From assembly GCA_030691385.1 (NCBI GenBank), contig JAUYEI010000119.1, forward strand, positions 1 through 39,185: DNA of 39,185 nucleotides. The letters run 5' to 3'. Below, in pieces: positions 23,950 through 30,990 of the stretch; position 1 is the stretch's first letter; every line of letters begins with the position of its first letter. This DNA is from Azonexus sp. (GTDB lineage Bacteria; Pseudomonadota; Gammaproteobacteria; Burkholderiales; Rhodocyclaceae). Position numbers and translations under genes: made by a program. The notes under the pieces are model-generated. The model did no database searches. It saw only the letters and a program-made list of their open reading frames with translations, and was not told the DNA's origin.

Positions 23950-24456
23950 ATGGAAGCTGCTTGGCTCGATCTGCTCGCCCGCTGGCTGCACTTCATTGCC
24001 GGCGTGATCTGGATCGGGCACAACTATTCCAGCGTTGTCCAGCGCCCGGCCTGGCGGCCGCTGGTTGCCGCCGATCTGGCCGATGCCGGCACGCCGCGCC
24101 TGCAGGCGGTGATCAATCGCGAGCACGGCACCTTCCGCTGGGCTTCGGTGGTCGCCTGGAGCGCCGGCATGTTCATGCTCTGGCAGCGCGGCTGGCTGCC
24201 CGGCGCGCTCACCCTGCAGGGTGGGCTGGCGGCGATCGGCATCGGCACCTGGATCGGCACGCTGATGCTGCTCAACCTGTGGTTCGTCCTCTGGCCGCAC
24301 CAGCAGAAAGTGCTCGGCCTGAAGCCGGCGAGCATCGAGGAAAGGTTGCGCTGCTCGCGGATTACGCACCTCTCGTCGCGCACTAACACCATGCTGTCCA
24401 TTCCGCTGCTTTTCTTCATGGCCGCCGGCAGCCACGGCGGCGTGCTGTTCGGCTAA
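23950..24456 (+). CDS. PuuD-like (urate hydroxylase N-terminal domain type) membrane protein
   Basis: 168 residues from the ATG; a GTG at 23941 would overlap the previous stop. The sequence has about four membrane helices, with WLHFIAGVIWIGHNYSSVVQ at the N-terminus, LLNLWFVLWPHQQKVLGL, and a last helix near IPLLFFMAAGSH. These features match the membrane domain of PuuD/DUF989-type proteins. Conserved His residues could bind haem (inference). It lacks a C-terminal cytochrome domain. In the pqqE operon it may link a dehydrogenase to the respiratory chain, but this is speculation. Confidence 0.75.
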   Translation: MEAAWLDLLARWLHFIAGVIWIGHNYSSVVQRPAWRPLVAADLADAGTPRLQAVINREHGTFRWASVVAWSAGMFMLWQRGWLPGALTLQGGLAAIGIGTWIGTLMLLNLWFVLWPHQQKVLGLKPASIEERLRCSRITHLSSRTNTMLSIPLLFFMAAGSHGGVLFG

Positions 24457-24460
24457 GCCC

Positions 24461-25540
24461 GTGGCCTGGAACTTCGCGGCCGGCCCGGCCCGCCTGCCCG
24501 ATGCCGTGCGCGAACGGGCGGCGGAAGAGTTGTTCCGGCGCGGCCCGGATGGCGCTTGCAGCGTCGAACGCCCGTTCACCGGCACCATTTTTCGCGCCAC
24601 GCTGGCTCACGCCAGACTGCGCCTGGCCGAACTGCTCGATCTGCCAGCCGATTACCACATCGTCTTCATGGCCGGCGGCGCCATGCACCAGTTCGGCCTG
24701 CTGCCAATGAACCTGGCCTGCCCCGGGCAACGCGTCGCCTATGCCGATTCCGGCTACTGGTCGCGGCGGGCGATGACGGAGGCCGGCGATCTGGTCGCGG
24801 CGGTCGAAGTGGCGCGCTATCCGGGTGAGTCGGCCCTGGCCGCGCCGGCGGCCGGGGGCTGGCCGGTGCCGGCGGACTGCGCCTATTGCCACATCACGCC
24901 GAACGAGACGGTCGATGGCATCGCCTACCCGGAGTTGCCCGATGCCGGCCCGGTGCCGCTGGTCGCCGATTGCACCTCATCCTTCCTGACCGCGCCGCTG
25001 GCCCTGGAAAAGTTCGGCATGGTCTACGCCAGTGCCCAGAAAAACATCGGAATTTCGGGGTTGACCGCAGCAATCATCCGCCAGGACCTGCTCGAACGTT
25101 CGCCGCCCGAACTGCCGGCCGTATTCTCTTACCGGCGACAGGCGGCGGCCGGCAGTTGCGTCAATACGCCGCCGATGCTGGCTATCCAGATGGCCGGGAT
25201 GGTTTTCGACTGGATCGCCGGGCAGGGCGGTCTGGCTACGATGGCGGTGGCCAATCAGGAAAAAGCGGCCTGCCTCTATGCCGCCATCGATGGCAGCGGC
25301 AGCTTTTACCGGGCGCCGGTGGCCGTCGCCCACCGTTCGCCGGTCAATGTCCGCTTTCATCTGGCGGCGCCTGAATTGACCGATCGCTTCATCGCCGAAG
25401 CCGAGGCGGAAGGGCTTTACCATTTGCGCGGCCACGCCCACATCGGCGGCCTGCGTGCCAGTTTGTACAACGCCATGCCGCTGGCCGGCGTGGCGGCATT
25501 GGTCGGTTTCATGGCCGACTTTTCCCGGCGCCACGGCTGA
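24461..25540 (+). CDS. serC: SerC-like phosphoserine aminotransferase
   Basis: 359 residues from GTG. The PLP-dependent class V fold shows WNFAAGPARLPDAV at the N-terminus, the substrate motif HITPNETVDGI, the PLP-binding Asp in VADCTSS and the Schiff-base Lys in SAQKNIGISGL. C-terminal RSPVNVRFHL and RASLYNAMP are family hallmarks. It should make phosphoserine from 3-phosphohydroxypyruvate. Whether it is the cell's only SerC or a specialised paralogue in the pqqE operon cannot be seen. The next gene begins at its stop (TGATG). Confidence 0.9.
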   Translation: MAWNFAAGPARLPDAVRERAAEELFRRGPDGACSVERPFTGTIFRATLAHARLRLAELLDLPADYHIVFMAGGAMHQFGLLPMNLACPGQRVAYADSGYWSRRAMTEAGDLVAAVEVARYPGESALAAPAAGGWPVPADCAYCHITPNETVDGIAYPELPDAGPVPLVADCTSSFLTAPLALEKFGMVYASAQKNIGISGLTAAIIRQDLLERSPPELPAVFSYRRQAAAGSCVNTPPMLAIQMAGMVFDWIAGQGGLATMAVANQEKAACLYAAIDGSGSFYRAPVAVAHRSPVNVRFHLAAPELTDRFIAEAEAEGLYHLRGHAHIGGLRASLYNAMPLAGVAALVGFMADFSRRHG

Positions 25541-26346
25541 TGCGCCGGGCCTTCACCTGGCACGCCCGGCCGGGCCTGGCTGGTGGCATCGACAAGGATG
25601 GCAGCCGGGCCGATGAATTGCTGGGAATCGGCTTCGGCAGCGTTGAATTCGGTTCGGTGATGCCGGAGGCTGTGCCGGCGGTGGCCGCCCGGCTCACAGC
25701 GCTAGCTTCCCGGCGGATGACGGCGATTGGCGTCGGTCTCGGCCTGCCGCCCGAGTGGCCGGCCGACAGTTTGGCCGATGCCTGGCTGGCCGGGCTGGAT
25801 GGGCTCTGGCCGGTGGCCGATTACCTCAGCTTCAACCTGAGCGCGGCGGCCAACCGGCGATTCCTGCTGGCTGAACATGCACTTCGGCTGACGCAGGTTT
25901 TTCGGGTACTGAGCGCAAGGCGCGACCAACTGGCGACTGATCACGGAAGGCGTTTGCCCCTGGCGCTGAAATTGCCGCTGGGTGGCGGCGAGGCGCCTTG
26001 GCCCGAGGCTGCCGCGATTGCCGTGGCGGCCGGTTTCGATCAACTGACCCTGGTCTTGCCGGAGGAAACGGATCGTTTTTCCCGGCTGGAAGTACTGGCA
26101 AAAGCGTTGGCGAGCGATCTGGATGGCCGTTGCGCCGTGGTCGCGGTCGGCGGCATCCGGGGCGCGGCCGATGTGCTGGCGGCGCGCCGGGCCGGGGCCG
26201 CAGGCGTGCAGGTACATCGCCTGTTTGTCGAGCAGGGGGCCGCCTGTCTGGCCGCCCTGCTGCCTTATCTGACGATGTCGAGCAACTCGACTTCGAAAAC
26301 CAGCGTCGAGTTGGGCGGAATGCCGGGAACGCCGCGGCTGCCGTAA
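25540..26346 (+). CDS. Dihydroorotate dehydrogenase-like flavoprotein, diverged
   Basis: 268 residues. The N-terminal GLAGGIDKDG and GIGFGSVEFGSVMPE match the PyrD signature (AAGxDKxG, GFGFVExGTVTP). The C-terminal AVGGIRGAADVLAARRAGA resembles the FMN-phosphate site. It is about 70 residues shorter than class 2 PyrD, and the usual NVSSPNT active-site segment reads FNLSAAANRR, so a different reaction is likely. The last 27 codons overlap the convergent FKBP gene. It is translationally coupled to serC. No function is claimed beyond FMN binding by homology. Confidence 0.75.
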   Translation: MRRAFTWHARPGLAGGIDKDGSRADELLGIGFGSVEFGSVMPEAVPAVAARLTALASRRMTAIGVGLGLPPEWPADSLADAWLAGLDGLWPVADYLSFNLSAAANRRFLLAEHALRLTQVFRVLSARRDQLATDHGRRLPLALKLPLGGGEAPWPEAAAIAVAAGFDQLTLVLPEETDRFSRLEVLAKALASDLDGRCAVVAVGGIRGAADVLAARRAGAAGVQVHRLFVEQGAACLAALLPYLTMSSNSTSKTSVELGGMPGTPRLP

Positions 26347-26669
26347 GCCAGGTTGGGCGGGCAGACCAGCTTGGCCTTGCCGCCGACCTTGATTTTCTGC
26401 ACGCCTTCGGTCCAGCACGGAATCACGCGGTTGAGTGGGAAGGCGGCCGGCTCATTGCGTTTGTATGAGCTGTCGAACTCCTGGCCATTGGTCAGCGTGC
26501 CGCGATAGTGTACCTTGACCGTGTCGCTGGCCTTCGGGCTGGTGCCGCTGCCTTCCTTGAGCATGGTGATGGCGATGCCGGAGGCGGTCGTTTCTTCCTT
26601 CGGGTCGGCGGCCGTGGCCGAGAAGGAGAGCGCGAGGAGGAGGGCGGTTGCGGTAGCGAGCTTTTGCAT
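26265..26669 (-). CDS. Periplasmic FKBP-type peptidyl-prolyl isomerase
   Basis: 134 residues. A signal peptide (ending ATA-ADP) precedes one FKBP domain: VKVHYRGTLTNGQEFDSSY, FPLNRVIPCWTEGVQ, KLVCPPNLAYG and a closing LVFEVELLDI. It assists folding of exported proteins. Its 3' end overlaps the convergent DHODH-like gene by 82 bp. Confidence 0.93.
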   Translation of the reverse strand: MQKLATATALLLALSFSATAADPKEETTASGIAITMLKEGSGTSPKASDTVKVHYRGTLTNGQEFDSSYKRNEPAAFPLNRVIPCWTEGVQKIKVGGKAKLVCPPNLAYGSRGVPGIPPNSTLVFEVELLDIVR

Positions 26670-26768
26670 GGATCTGCCTTGGTTGAGGTGGGGCGTTGAA
26701 AGTTGGCTACGTTAATGGGAAGTCGTCGGGCGAGTAAAGGGGGCCGCGAAAAAACTTTCTGTCCCGGC

Positions 26769-27758
26769 TCATTCGGTGACGGTCAGGTAAACCAGGGTCT
26801 GGTTGAGCAACTGGTAGCCGATTTCGCCGAAGGTCATCGGCCCGGTGACGTCGCCCGTGCGCTTGCCTTCGAGCTGCGAATTGAGAAAGTTGAGGATGCA
26901 GTTGCAGGAGAAGGAAATGTCCAGCCCGCTCCGGGGCAGGGCGGCCTGGAAGGCGCTGACATAGTCGGCGACCGGTGCCGCAAAGCGGTATTCGAGGCCG
27001 GGGAAGACCGGGGCGTAGAACTCGACGCGCCGCGCCGCGCGGTCGATGCTTTTGATGCTGACGTTGATCATGGCGCCGCTGTAATCGGCGACCAGCGGCA
27101 GGCGCGTATCGATCTGTTTTTCCAGCAGGTAATCGGCCAGGTTGCCGGTTTGGCCGCCGATCAGGCAGTCGCCGGCGCTGAAGCCGTTGTTCTCGAAGCG
27201 GATGCCGGCGCCGCTGCCGGGGCGGAAGAGGTTGACGATGTCGATCTGGGCGAATTTTTCGGGCGGCAGCGGCACGTCCATGACCACGGCGTCGCTTTCG
27301 GAAAACTCGCCGGTGCTGCCGAGGACGACCTTGGGTGTGGCCTTGCCCAGATCGTCGAGGTGAATGCCGGCGATCCAGCCGATCAGCGGCTTCATGTACA
27401 TCTCTTCGAAATTCGGGGCGTTTTGCGCGAAGCCGGCGTGGGTGGCGCTGAAGGCGGGAATGATCAGGATGCTGTAGCCGTTGTCCGGCGCATTGCGGCA
27501 GATTTGCGGCAGGCTGCCGGCATCGTAGAAGCGCAGTTGCGGCGGCGCGGCGAAGCCGCTGACTTCGCTGACGAAAACCTGTTCGCGGCTGACCGTGCCG
27601 CCGGCAGCCGCCATGAAGTAGGGGATCGTGCCGCCGATCCAGTGGCCTTGGGGAAGTTGCCTGAGGGCAGCTTCGTCGCCGGCGATGCTCAGGTATTTGC
27701 CGGCGTTGATCAGTTCGGCGGCGCGGCTGACTGACATCAGTTCTTGTTGGGTTTTCAT
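26769..27758 (-). CDS. Uncharacterised conserved protein (possibly DUF6976, FIST-like C-terminus)
   Basis: 329 residues without signal peptide or membrane helix. Recognisable blocks are LSIAGDEAALRQLPQGHWIGGTIPYF at the N-terminus (quoted in part: LRQLPQGHWIGGTIPYF) and FSCNCILNFLNSQLEGK plus GPMTFGEIGYQLLNQT at the C-terminus. The last part resembles FIST sensory domains weakly. The C-x-C pair may bind a cofactor. It lies 22 bp after the 228-residue gene and 99 bp before the FKBP gene. Confidence 0.7.
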   Translation of the reverse strand: MKTQQELMSVSRAAELINAGKYLSIAGDEAALRQLPQGHWIGGTIPYFMAAAGGTVSREQVFVSEVSGFAAPPQLRFYDAGSLPQICRNAPDNGYSILIIPAFSATHAGFAQNAPNFEEMYMKPLIGWIAGIHLDDLGKATPKVVLGSTGEFSESDAVVMDVPLPPEKFAQIDIVNLFRPGSGAGIRFENNGFSAGDCLIGGQTGNLADYLLEKQIDTRLPLVADYSGAMINVSIKSIDRAARRVEFYAPVFPGLEYRFAAPVADYVSAFQAALPRSGLDISFSCNCILNFLNSQLEGKRTGDVTGPMTFGEIGYQLLNQTLVYLTVTE

Positions 27759-27780
27759 GGTTTTTTACCGGTGGTGCAGG

Positions 27781-28467
27781 TCAGTTTTGGGCAAGTTGCG
27801 CCAGTTCGTGGCCGAGCATTTTTTCGTGGCGGGTGAAGTAGCGTTGCAATTCATGGGCCTTCAGGGTGCGTACTTCGCCATCGCTGATGATCGCGAATTG
27901 CTCGCGCAGCTTGGTCAGCAGCAGTTTCAGGCTGAGGATGCGGATGTCGAGCTGCAGGTTGCCGCTGAGCAGTTCTTCCCAGATCGGGTCGTTCGGAGCG
28001 GGTACCTGGGCCGAGTTCGCGTCAGGCGCGCTGCCCGGGCCGGATAGCCCGGATTTGCCGCTGTCCAGACGATGCTTGAATTTCCACAGGTCGGCGACGG
28101 GCAGGTCGAGCAGGGTGCAGACCGAGGCGAAGCTGACGCCTTGCATGAACATGCCGGCAATCTGCCGGGCGAAGGCCCGGGTGAAGGGCTGCTCGGTTTC
28201 GCCCAGCCATTGCAGATCGGCGCTTTCCGCTTCGCTGGGGATGGCGGCATGGACGATGCAGCGCGCGTTGCCGATGTTGATGTGACGCCAGACGCTTTCC
28301 CGGCCTTGTTCGGCCGTGCTTCGGGCGCCGAAGAACCAGCCGCTGCGCAGAACCTCGCGGGAGACCCAGATGTCGATCTGATTTTTGCCAAGGTCGTTGC
28401 GGACGCGGGCGATGTGCCAGGGGGCGTGAATGGCCAGGGTGTGGTGCAATAAATCTTCAAGTTTCAT
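27781..28467 (-). CDS. Uncharacterised protein, operon partner of the 329-residue protein
   Basis: 228 residues from the ATG at 28467, supported by GGAG 9 bp upstream. The N-terminus (MKLEDLLHHTLAIHAPWHI) and a central helix-rich part (FARQIAGMFMQGVSFASVC, LLDLPVADLWKFKHRLD) suggest a helix-turn-helix-like section. I do not recognise the family. It begins a two-gene minus-strand unit with a weak sigma-54-like motif upstream. Confidence 0.7.
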   Translation of the reverse strand: MKLEDLLHHTLAIHAPWHIARVRNDLGKNQIDIWVSREVLRSGWFFGARSTAEQGRESVWRHINIGNARCIVHAAIPSEAESADLQWLGETEQPFTRAFARQIAGMFMQGVSFASVCTLLDLPVADLWKFKHRLDSGKSGLSGPGSAPDANSAQVPAPNDPIWEELLSGNLQLDIRILSLKLLLTKLREQFAIISDGEVRTLKAHELQRYFTRHEKMLGHELAQLAQN

Positions 28468-28528
28468 TGTTGGTCTCCATGTCGCCCGCCTGCAGTGGGT
28501 CGAGGTTTTTTTCTGATTTATGCTTTTA

Positions 28529-28543
28529 GCAAGGAGTGTGCTA
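28529..28543 (-). promoter_or_regulatory. Weak sigma-54-like motif
   Basis: The minus strand reads TAGCACACTCCTTGC. The -12 TTGC and spacing fit, but the first G of the essential -24 GG is A. It lies about 60 bp upstream of the 228-residue gene. Included because three perfect motifs occur in the same cluster. Confidence 0.3.
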
Positions 28544-28622
28544 GCTGAAAATGCCGCCTGTGCAGCGATTTTTGTTCCGGCATCTGTGGCAAAAACGAAC
28601 GGTTGCTGCAAATCAAAACAGC

Positions 28623-28660
28623 TTGCTACGGTCGACCGGAAAAAACGGCTAAAAATGAAA
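28623..28660 (+). repeat. Dispersed ~40-bp repeat, copy 6
   Basis: TTGCTACGGTCGACCGGAAA followed by AAACGGCTAAAAATGAAA, the TTGCTACGG variant. It lies in the 275-bp divergent region between the uncharacterised gene pair and pqqB. Confidence 0.85.
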
Positions 28661-28742
28661 TCCGGCCATCTCCAGAAAACCATGAGCCATTTTTGGCTGT
28701 TTCACGCATGGCAGCGCCGGGCGGAGCTTGCACACTGGGGCC

Positions 28743-29669
28743 ATGAAAATACTTGTCCTTGGTTCCGCCGCCGGTGGCGGCTTCCCGCAGTGGAACTGCA
28801 ACTGCCACAATTGCGCCGGGGTGCGCGACGGCAGCGTGCAGGCCACGCCGCGAACGCAATCGTCCATCGCGGTCAGCGCCAATGGCGTCGACTGGGTGCT
28901 GTTCAACGCCTCGCCCGACATCCTCAGCCAGTTCCGCGCCAATCCGGCCATGCAGCCGGGGCGGGGGCTGCGCGATACCGGCGTCGTCGGCGTGGTCTTG
29001 ATCGATGCCCAGATCGACCACACCACCGGCCTCTTCATGCTGCGCGAGGGCAAGCCGCTCGATGTCTGGTGCACGCCGCAGGTGCATGAAGATCTGACCA
29101 CCGGCAACCCGATCTTCAACGTGCTGTCGCATTTCTGCACCGTGCGCTGGCAGGCCGTGCAAGCCGTTCCCCCGTCGCCTTTCTCCATTCCCGGGGCGGC
29201 GGGGCTGCGCTTCACGCCGGTGCCGCTGTCGAGCAAGGCGCCACCGTATTCGCCGCACCGTAACGACCCGCATCCCGGTGACAACATCGGCATGCTGATC
29301 GAAGACACGACGACCGGCGACAAGGTTTTCTACGCGCCGGGTTTCGGCGCCATGGAGCCGCACCTCGAACCCTTCCTGGCCGACGTCGATTGCGTGATGC
29401 TCGACGGCACCTTCTGGACCGACGAGGAAATGATCCGCCTCGGTATTTCGACCAAGACGGCCCGCTCGATCGGCCACCTGCCGCAGTCCGGCCCGGACGG
29501 CATGATGGCGCTGCTGGCCAATTACCCGAAGCCGCGCAAGGTGCTGATCCACATCAACAACACCAACCCCATCCTCGACGAGTCCTCGCCGCAGCGGGCC
29601 GAATTGACGGCGGCCGGTATCGAGCTGGCCTTCGACGGGATGCTTATCGAGTACGGAGACAAAGCATGA
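28743..29669 (+). CDS. pqqB: PqqB, metallo-beta-lactamase-fold PQQ biosynthesis hydroxylase
   Basis: 308 residues starting [19 protein letters not shown], the family N-terminus with its CNCHNC-type cysteines. The central part has [16 protein letters not shown] and FYAPGFG, and the C-terminus has [11 protein letters not shown]. PqqB is reported to oxidise a tyrosine-derived intermediate between the peptide stage and PqqC's substrate. Its stop overlaps the pqqC start (ATGA). The upstream ATG at 28728 is not conserved. Confidence 0.96.
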   Translation: MKILVLGSAAGGGFPQWNCNCHNCAGVRDGSVQATPRTQSSIAVSANGVDWVLFNASPDILSQFRANPAMQPGRGLRDTGVVGVVLIDAQIDHTTGLFMLREGKPLDVWCTPQVHEDLTTGNPIFNVLSHFCTVRWQAVQAVPPSPFSIPGAAGLRFTPVPLSSKAPPYSPHRNDPHPGDNIGMLIEDTTTGDKVFYAPGFGAMEPHLEPFLADVDCVMLDGTFWTDEEMIRLGISTKTARSIGHLPQSGPDGMMALLANYPKPRKVLIHINNTNPILDESSPQRAELTAAGIELAFDGMLIEYGDKA

Positions 29670-30415
29670 AAATGAACGAATTACAGCCGTGGACCGCAGC
29701 AGAGTTCGAGGAACAACTGCGGGCACGGAGCAAGAGCTATCACATTTACCACCCGTTTCAGGTGATGATGAACGAGGGCAAATCGACCCGTGAGCAGATC
29801 CAGGCCTGGGTTGCCAACCGCTATTACTATCAGGTCAGCATCCCGATCAAGGACGCCGCGATCATGTCCAACTGCCCGGACCGCGAAGTCCGCCGCCACT
29901 GGGTGCAGCGCATTCTCGACCACGACGGTTATGGTGGCGAGGAGGGCGGCATCGAGGCGTGGATTCGTCTCGGCGAGGCAGTCGGCCTGAGCCGTGAACA
30001 GATCGTTTCGCAGGAACGGGTGCTGCCCGGCGTGCGCTTCGCCGTCGACGCCTACATCAACTTCGCCCGCCGCGTGCCGTGGCAGGAAGCCGCCGCCTCG
30101 TCGCTGACCGAGCTGTTCGCGCCGACCATCCACAAGTCGCGCCTCGACCTCTGGCCGACGCATTACCCGTGGATCGAAGCCGAGGGCTACAACTACTTCA
30201 CCCGCCGCCTGACCGAAGCGCCGCGCGACGTGGTCAACGGCCTGCGCATCACCCTCGGCCATTTCAACACGCGTGAGTTGCAGGAAAGGGCGCTGGTCAT
30301 CCTCCAGTTCAAGCTCGACCTGCTGTGGTCGATGCTCGACGCCATGCTGCTCGCCCATTGCCCGGTGCACATCGAAGGCTGGGGCGCTTATCGGCAAATG
30401 ACCAAGGTCTCATGA
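29666..30415 (+). CDS. pqqC: PqqC, pyrroloquinoline-quinone synthase
   Basis: 249 residues, the normal length. It is a cofactor-free oxidase that carries out the final ring closure and oxidation to PQQ. Family blocks are [49 protein letters not shown] and [14 protein letters not shown], which include the active-site His, Tyr and Arg residues. It is coupled to pqqB. The pqqA promoter lies 38 bp past its stop codon. Confidence 0.97.
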   Translation: MKMNELQPWTAAEFEEQLRARSKSYHIYHPFQVMMNEGKSTREQIQAWVANRYYYQVSIPIKDAAIMSNCPDREVRRHWVQRILDHDGYGGEEGGIEAWIRLGEAVGLSREQIVSQERVLPGVRFAVDAYINFARRVPWQEAAASSLTELFAPTIHKSRLDLWPTHYPWIEAEGYNYFTRRLTEAPRDVVNGLRITLGHFNTRELQERALVILQFKLDLLWSMLDAMLLAHCPVHIEGWGAYRQMTKVS

Positions 30416-30453
30416 TTTTCGCTAGCGGCTTTTGGTGAAAGCCGGGTGGCGCC

Positions 30454-30468
30454 TGGCACACCCCTTGC
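30454..30468 (+). promoter_or_regulatory. Sigma-54 (-24/-12) promoter for pqqA
   Basis: TGGCACACCCCTTGC matches TGGCAC-N5-TTGC exactly, GG and GC being 10 bp apart. It is about 60 bp upstream of the pqqA ATG and separates pqqA-D from pqqB-C transcriptionally. Confidence 0.78.
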
Positions 30469-30526
30469 GAATAATGAAATACAGGAGCGGCAGGGTGTCG
30501 CTCCGTAAATTCCAAGGAGACACACC

Positions 30527-30601
30527 ATGAACTGGCAAACCCCTGCGTACTGCGAAATCCGCCTCGGCTTCGAAGTCACGGCTTACGTCTACGTGCGTTA
30601 A
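30527..30601 (+). CDS. pqqA: PqqA, PQQ precursor peptide
   Basis: 24 codons, MNWQTPAYCEIRLGFEVTAY plus VYVR. The strictly conserved Glu16 and Tyr20 (E-V-T-A-Y), which PqqE cross-links and which become the PQQ skeleton, are at the canonical positions. AAGGAG lies 8 bp before the ATG. A strong hairpin with T-run follows within 10 bp, which should make pqqA message more abundant than pqqD. It lies after pqqC rather than at the head of the cluster. Confidence 0.95.
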   Translation: MNWQTPAYCEIRLGFEVTAYVYVR

Positions 30602-30608
30602 GCCGCCC

Positions 30609-30640
30609 GGTGGCAGCGCTCGCCGCTGCCACCTGTTTTT
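30609..30640 (+). terminator. Terminator/attenuator between pqqA and pqqD
   Basis: GGTGGCAGCG (30609-30618) pairs perfectly with CGCTGCCACC (30624-30633) over a 5-nt loop, followed by TGTTTTTA. It follows pqqA directly. Read-through would still serve pqqD, so partial termination is the likely role. Confidence 0.8.
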
Positions 30641-30658
30641 ATCCCGAAGAGAGCCGCC

Positions 30659-30937
30659 ATGGAAACCGTCGCCCAAGCCCGCCCGCGGCTTAGCCCGCAT
30701 TACGTCTTTCGCTGGGAGGCCAGCCAGGATGCTCACATCCTGCTCTACCCGGAGGGCCTGATCAAACTCAACCCGGCCGCCGCCGAAATCCTCAAACGCT
30801 GCGACGGCGAGCGCACTGCCGAGGCCATCATTGCCGACCTGAGTGCATGCTTTCCCGAGCACGCCGCCGCCATTGCCATCGACACCCACGCTTTCCTCGA
30901 AGCCGCCTACAAAAAGGGATGGCTGCGGTCGACCTGA
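30659..30937 (+). CDS. pqqD: PqqD, PqqA-binding chaperone
   Basis: 92 residues of the RiPP recognition element type. Family blocks are RLSPHYVFRWEASQD, LLYPEGLIKLNPAAAEILKR and a C-terminal FLEAAYKKGWL. PqqD presents PqqA to PqqE. The stop codon lies inside a dispersed-repeat copy, so the final residues (RST) may be repeat-derived. Confidence 0.95.
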   Translation: METVAQARPRLSPHYVFRWEASQDAHILLYPEGLIKLNPAAAEILKRCDGERTAEAIIADLSACFPEHAAAIAIDTHAFLEAAYKKGWLRST

Positions 30938-30957
30938 TTTTTTGGCCAAAAATCGAA
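30920..30957 (+). repeat. Dispersed ~40-bp repeat, copy 7, across the pqqD stop
   Basis: GGCTGCGGTCGACCTGATTT then TTTGGCCAAAAATCGAA. It retains the GGTCGACC and TTTTGGCCAAAAA parts but diverges at the 5' end. It supplies the TGA of pqqD. Confidence 0.65.
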
Positions 30958-30990
30958 CACCCCCCGCAAATTCATAACAAAGAAAAAATC

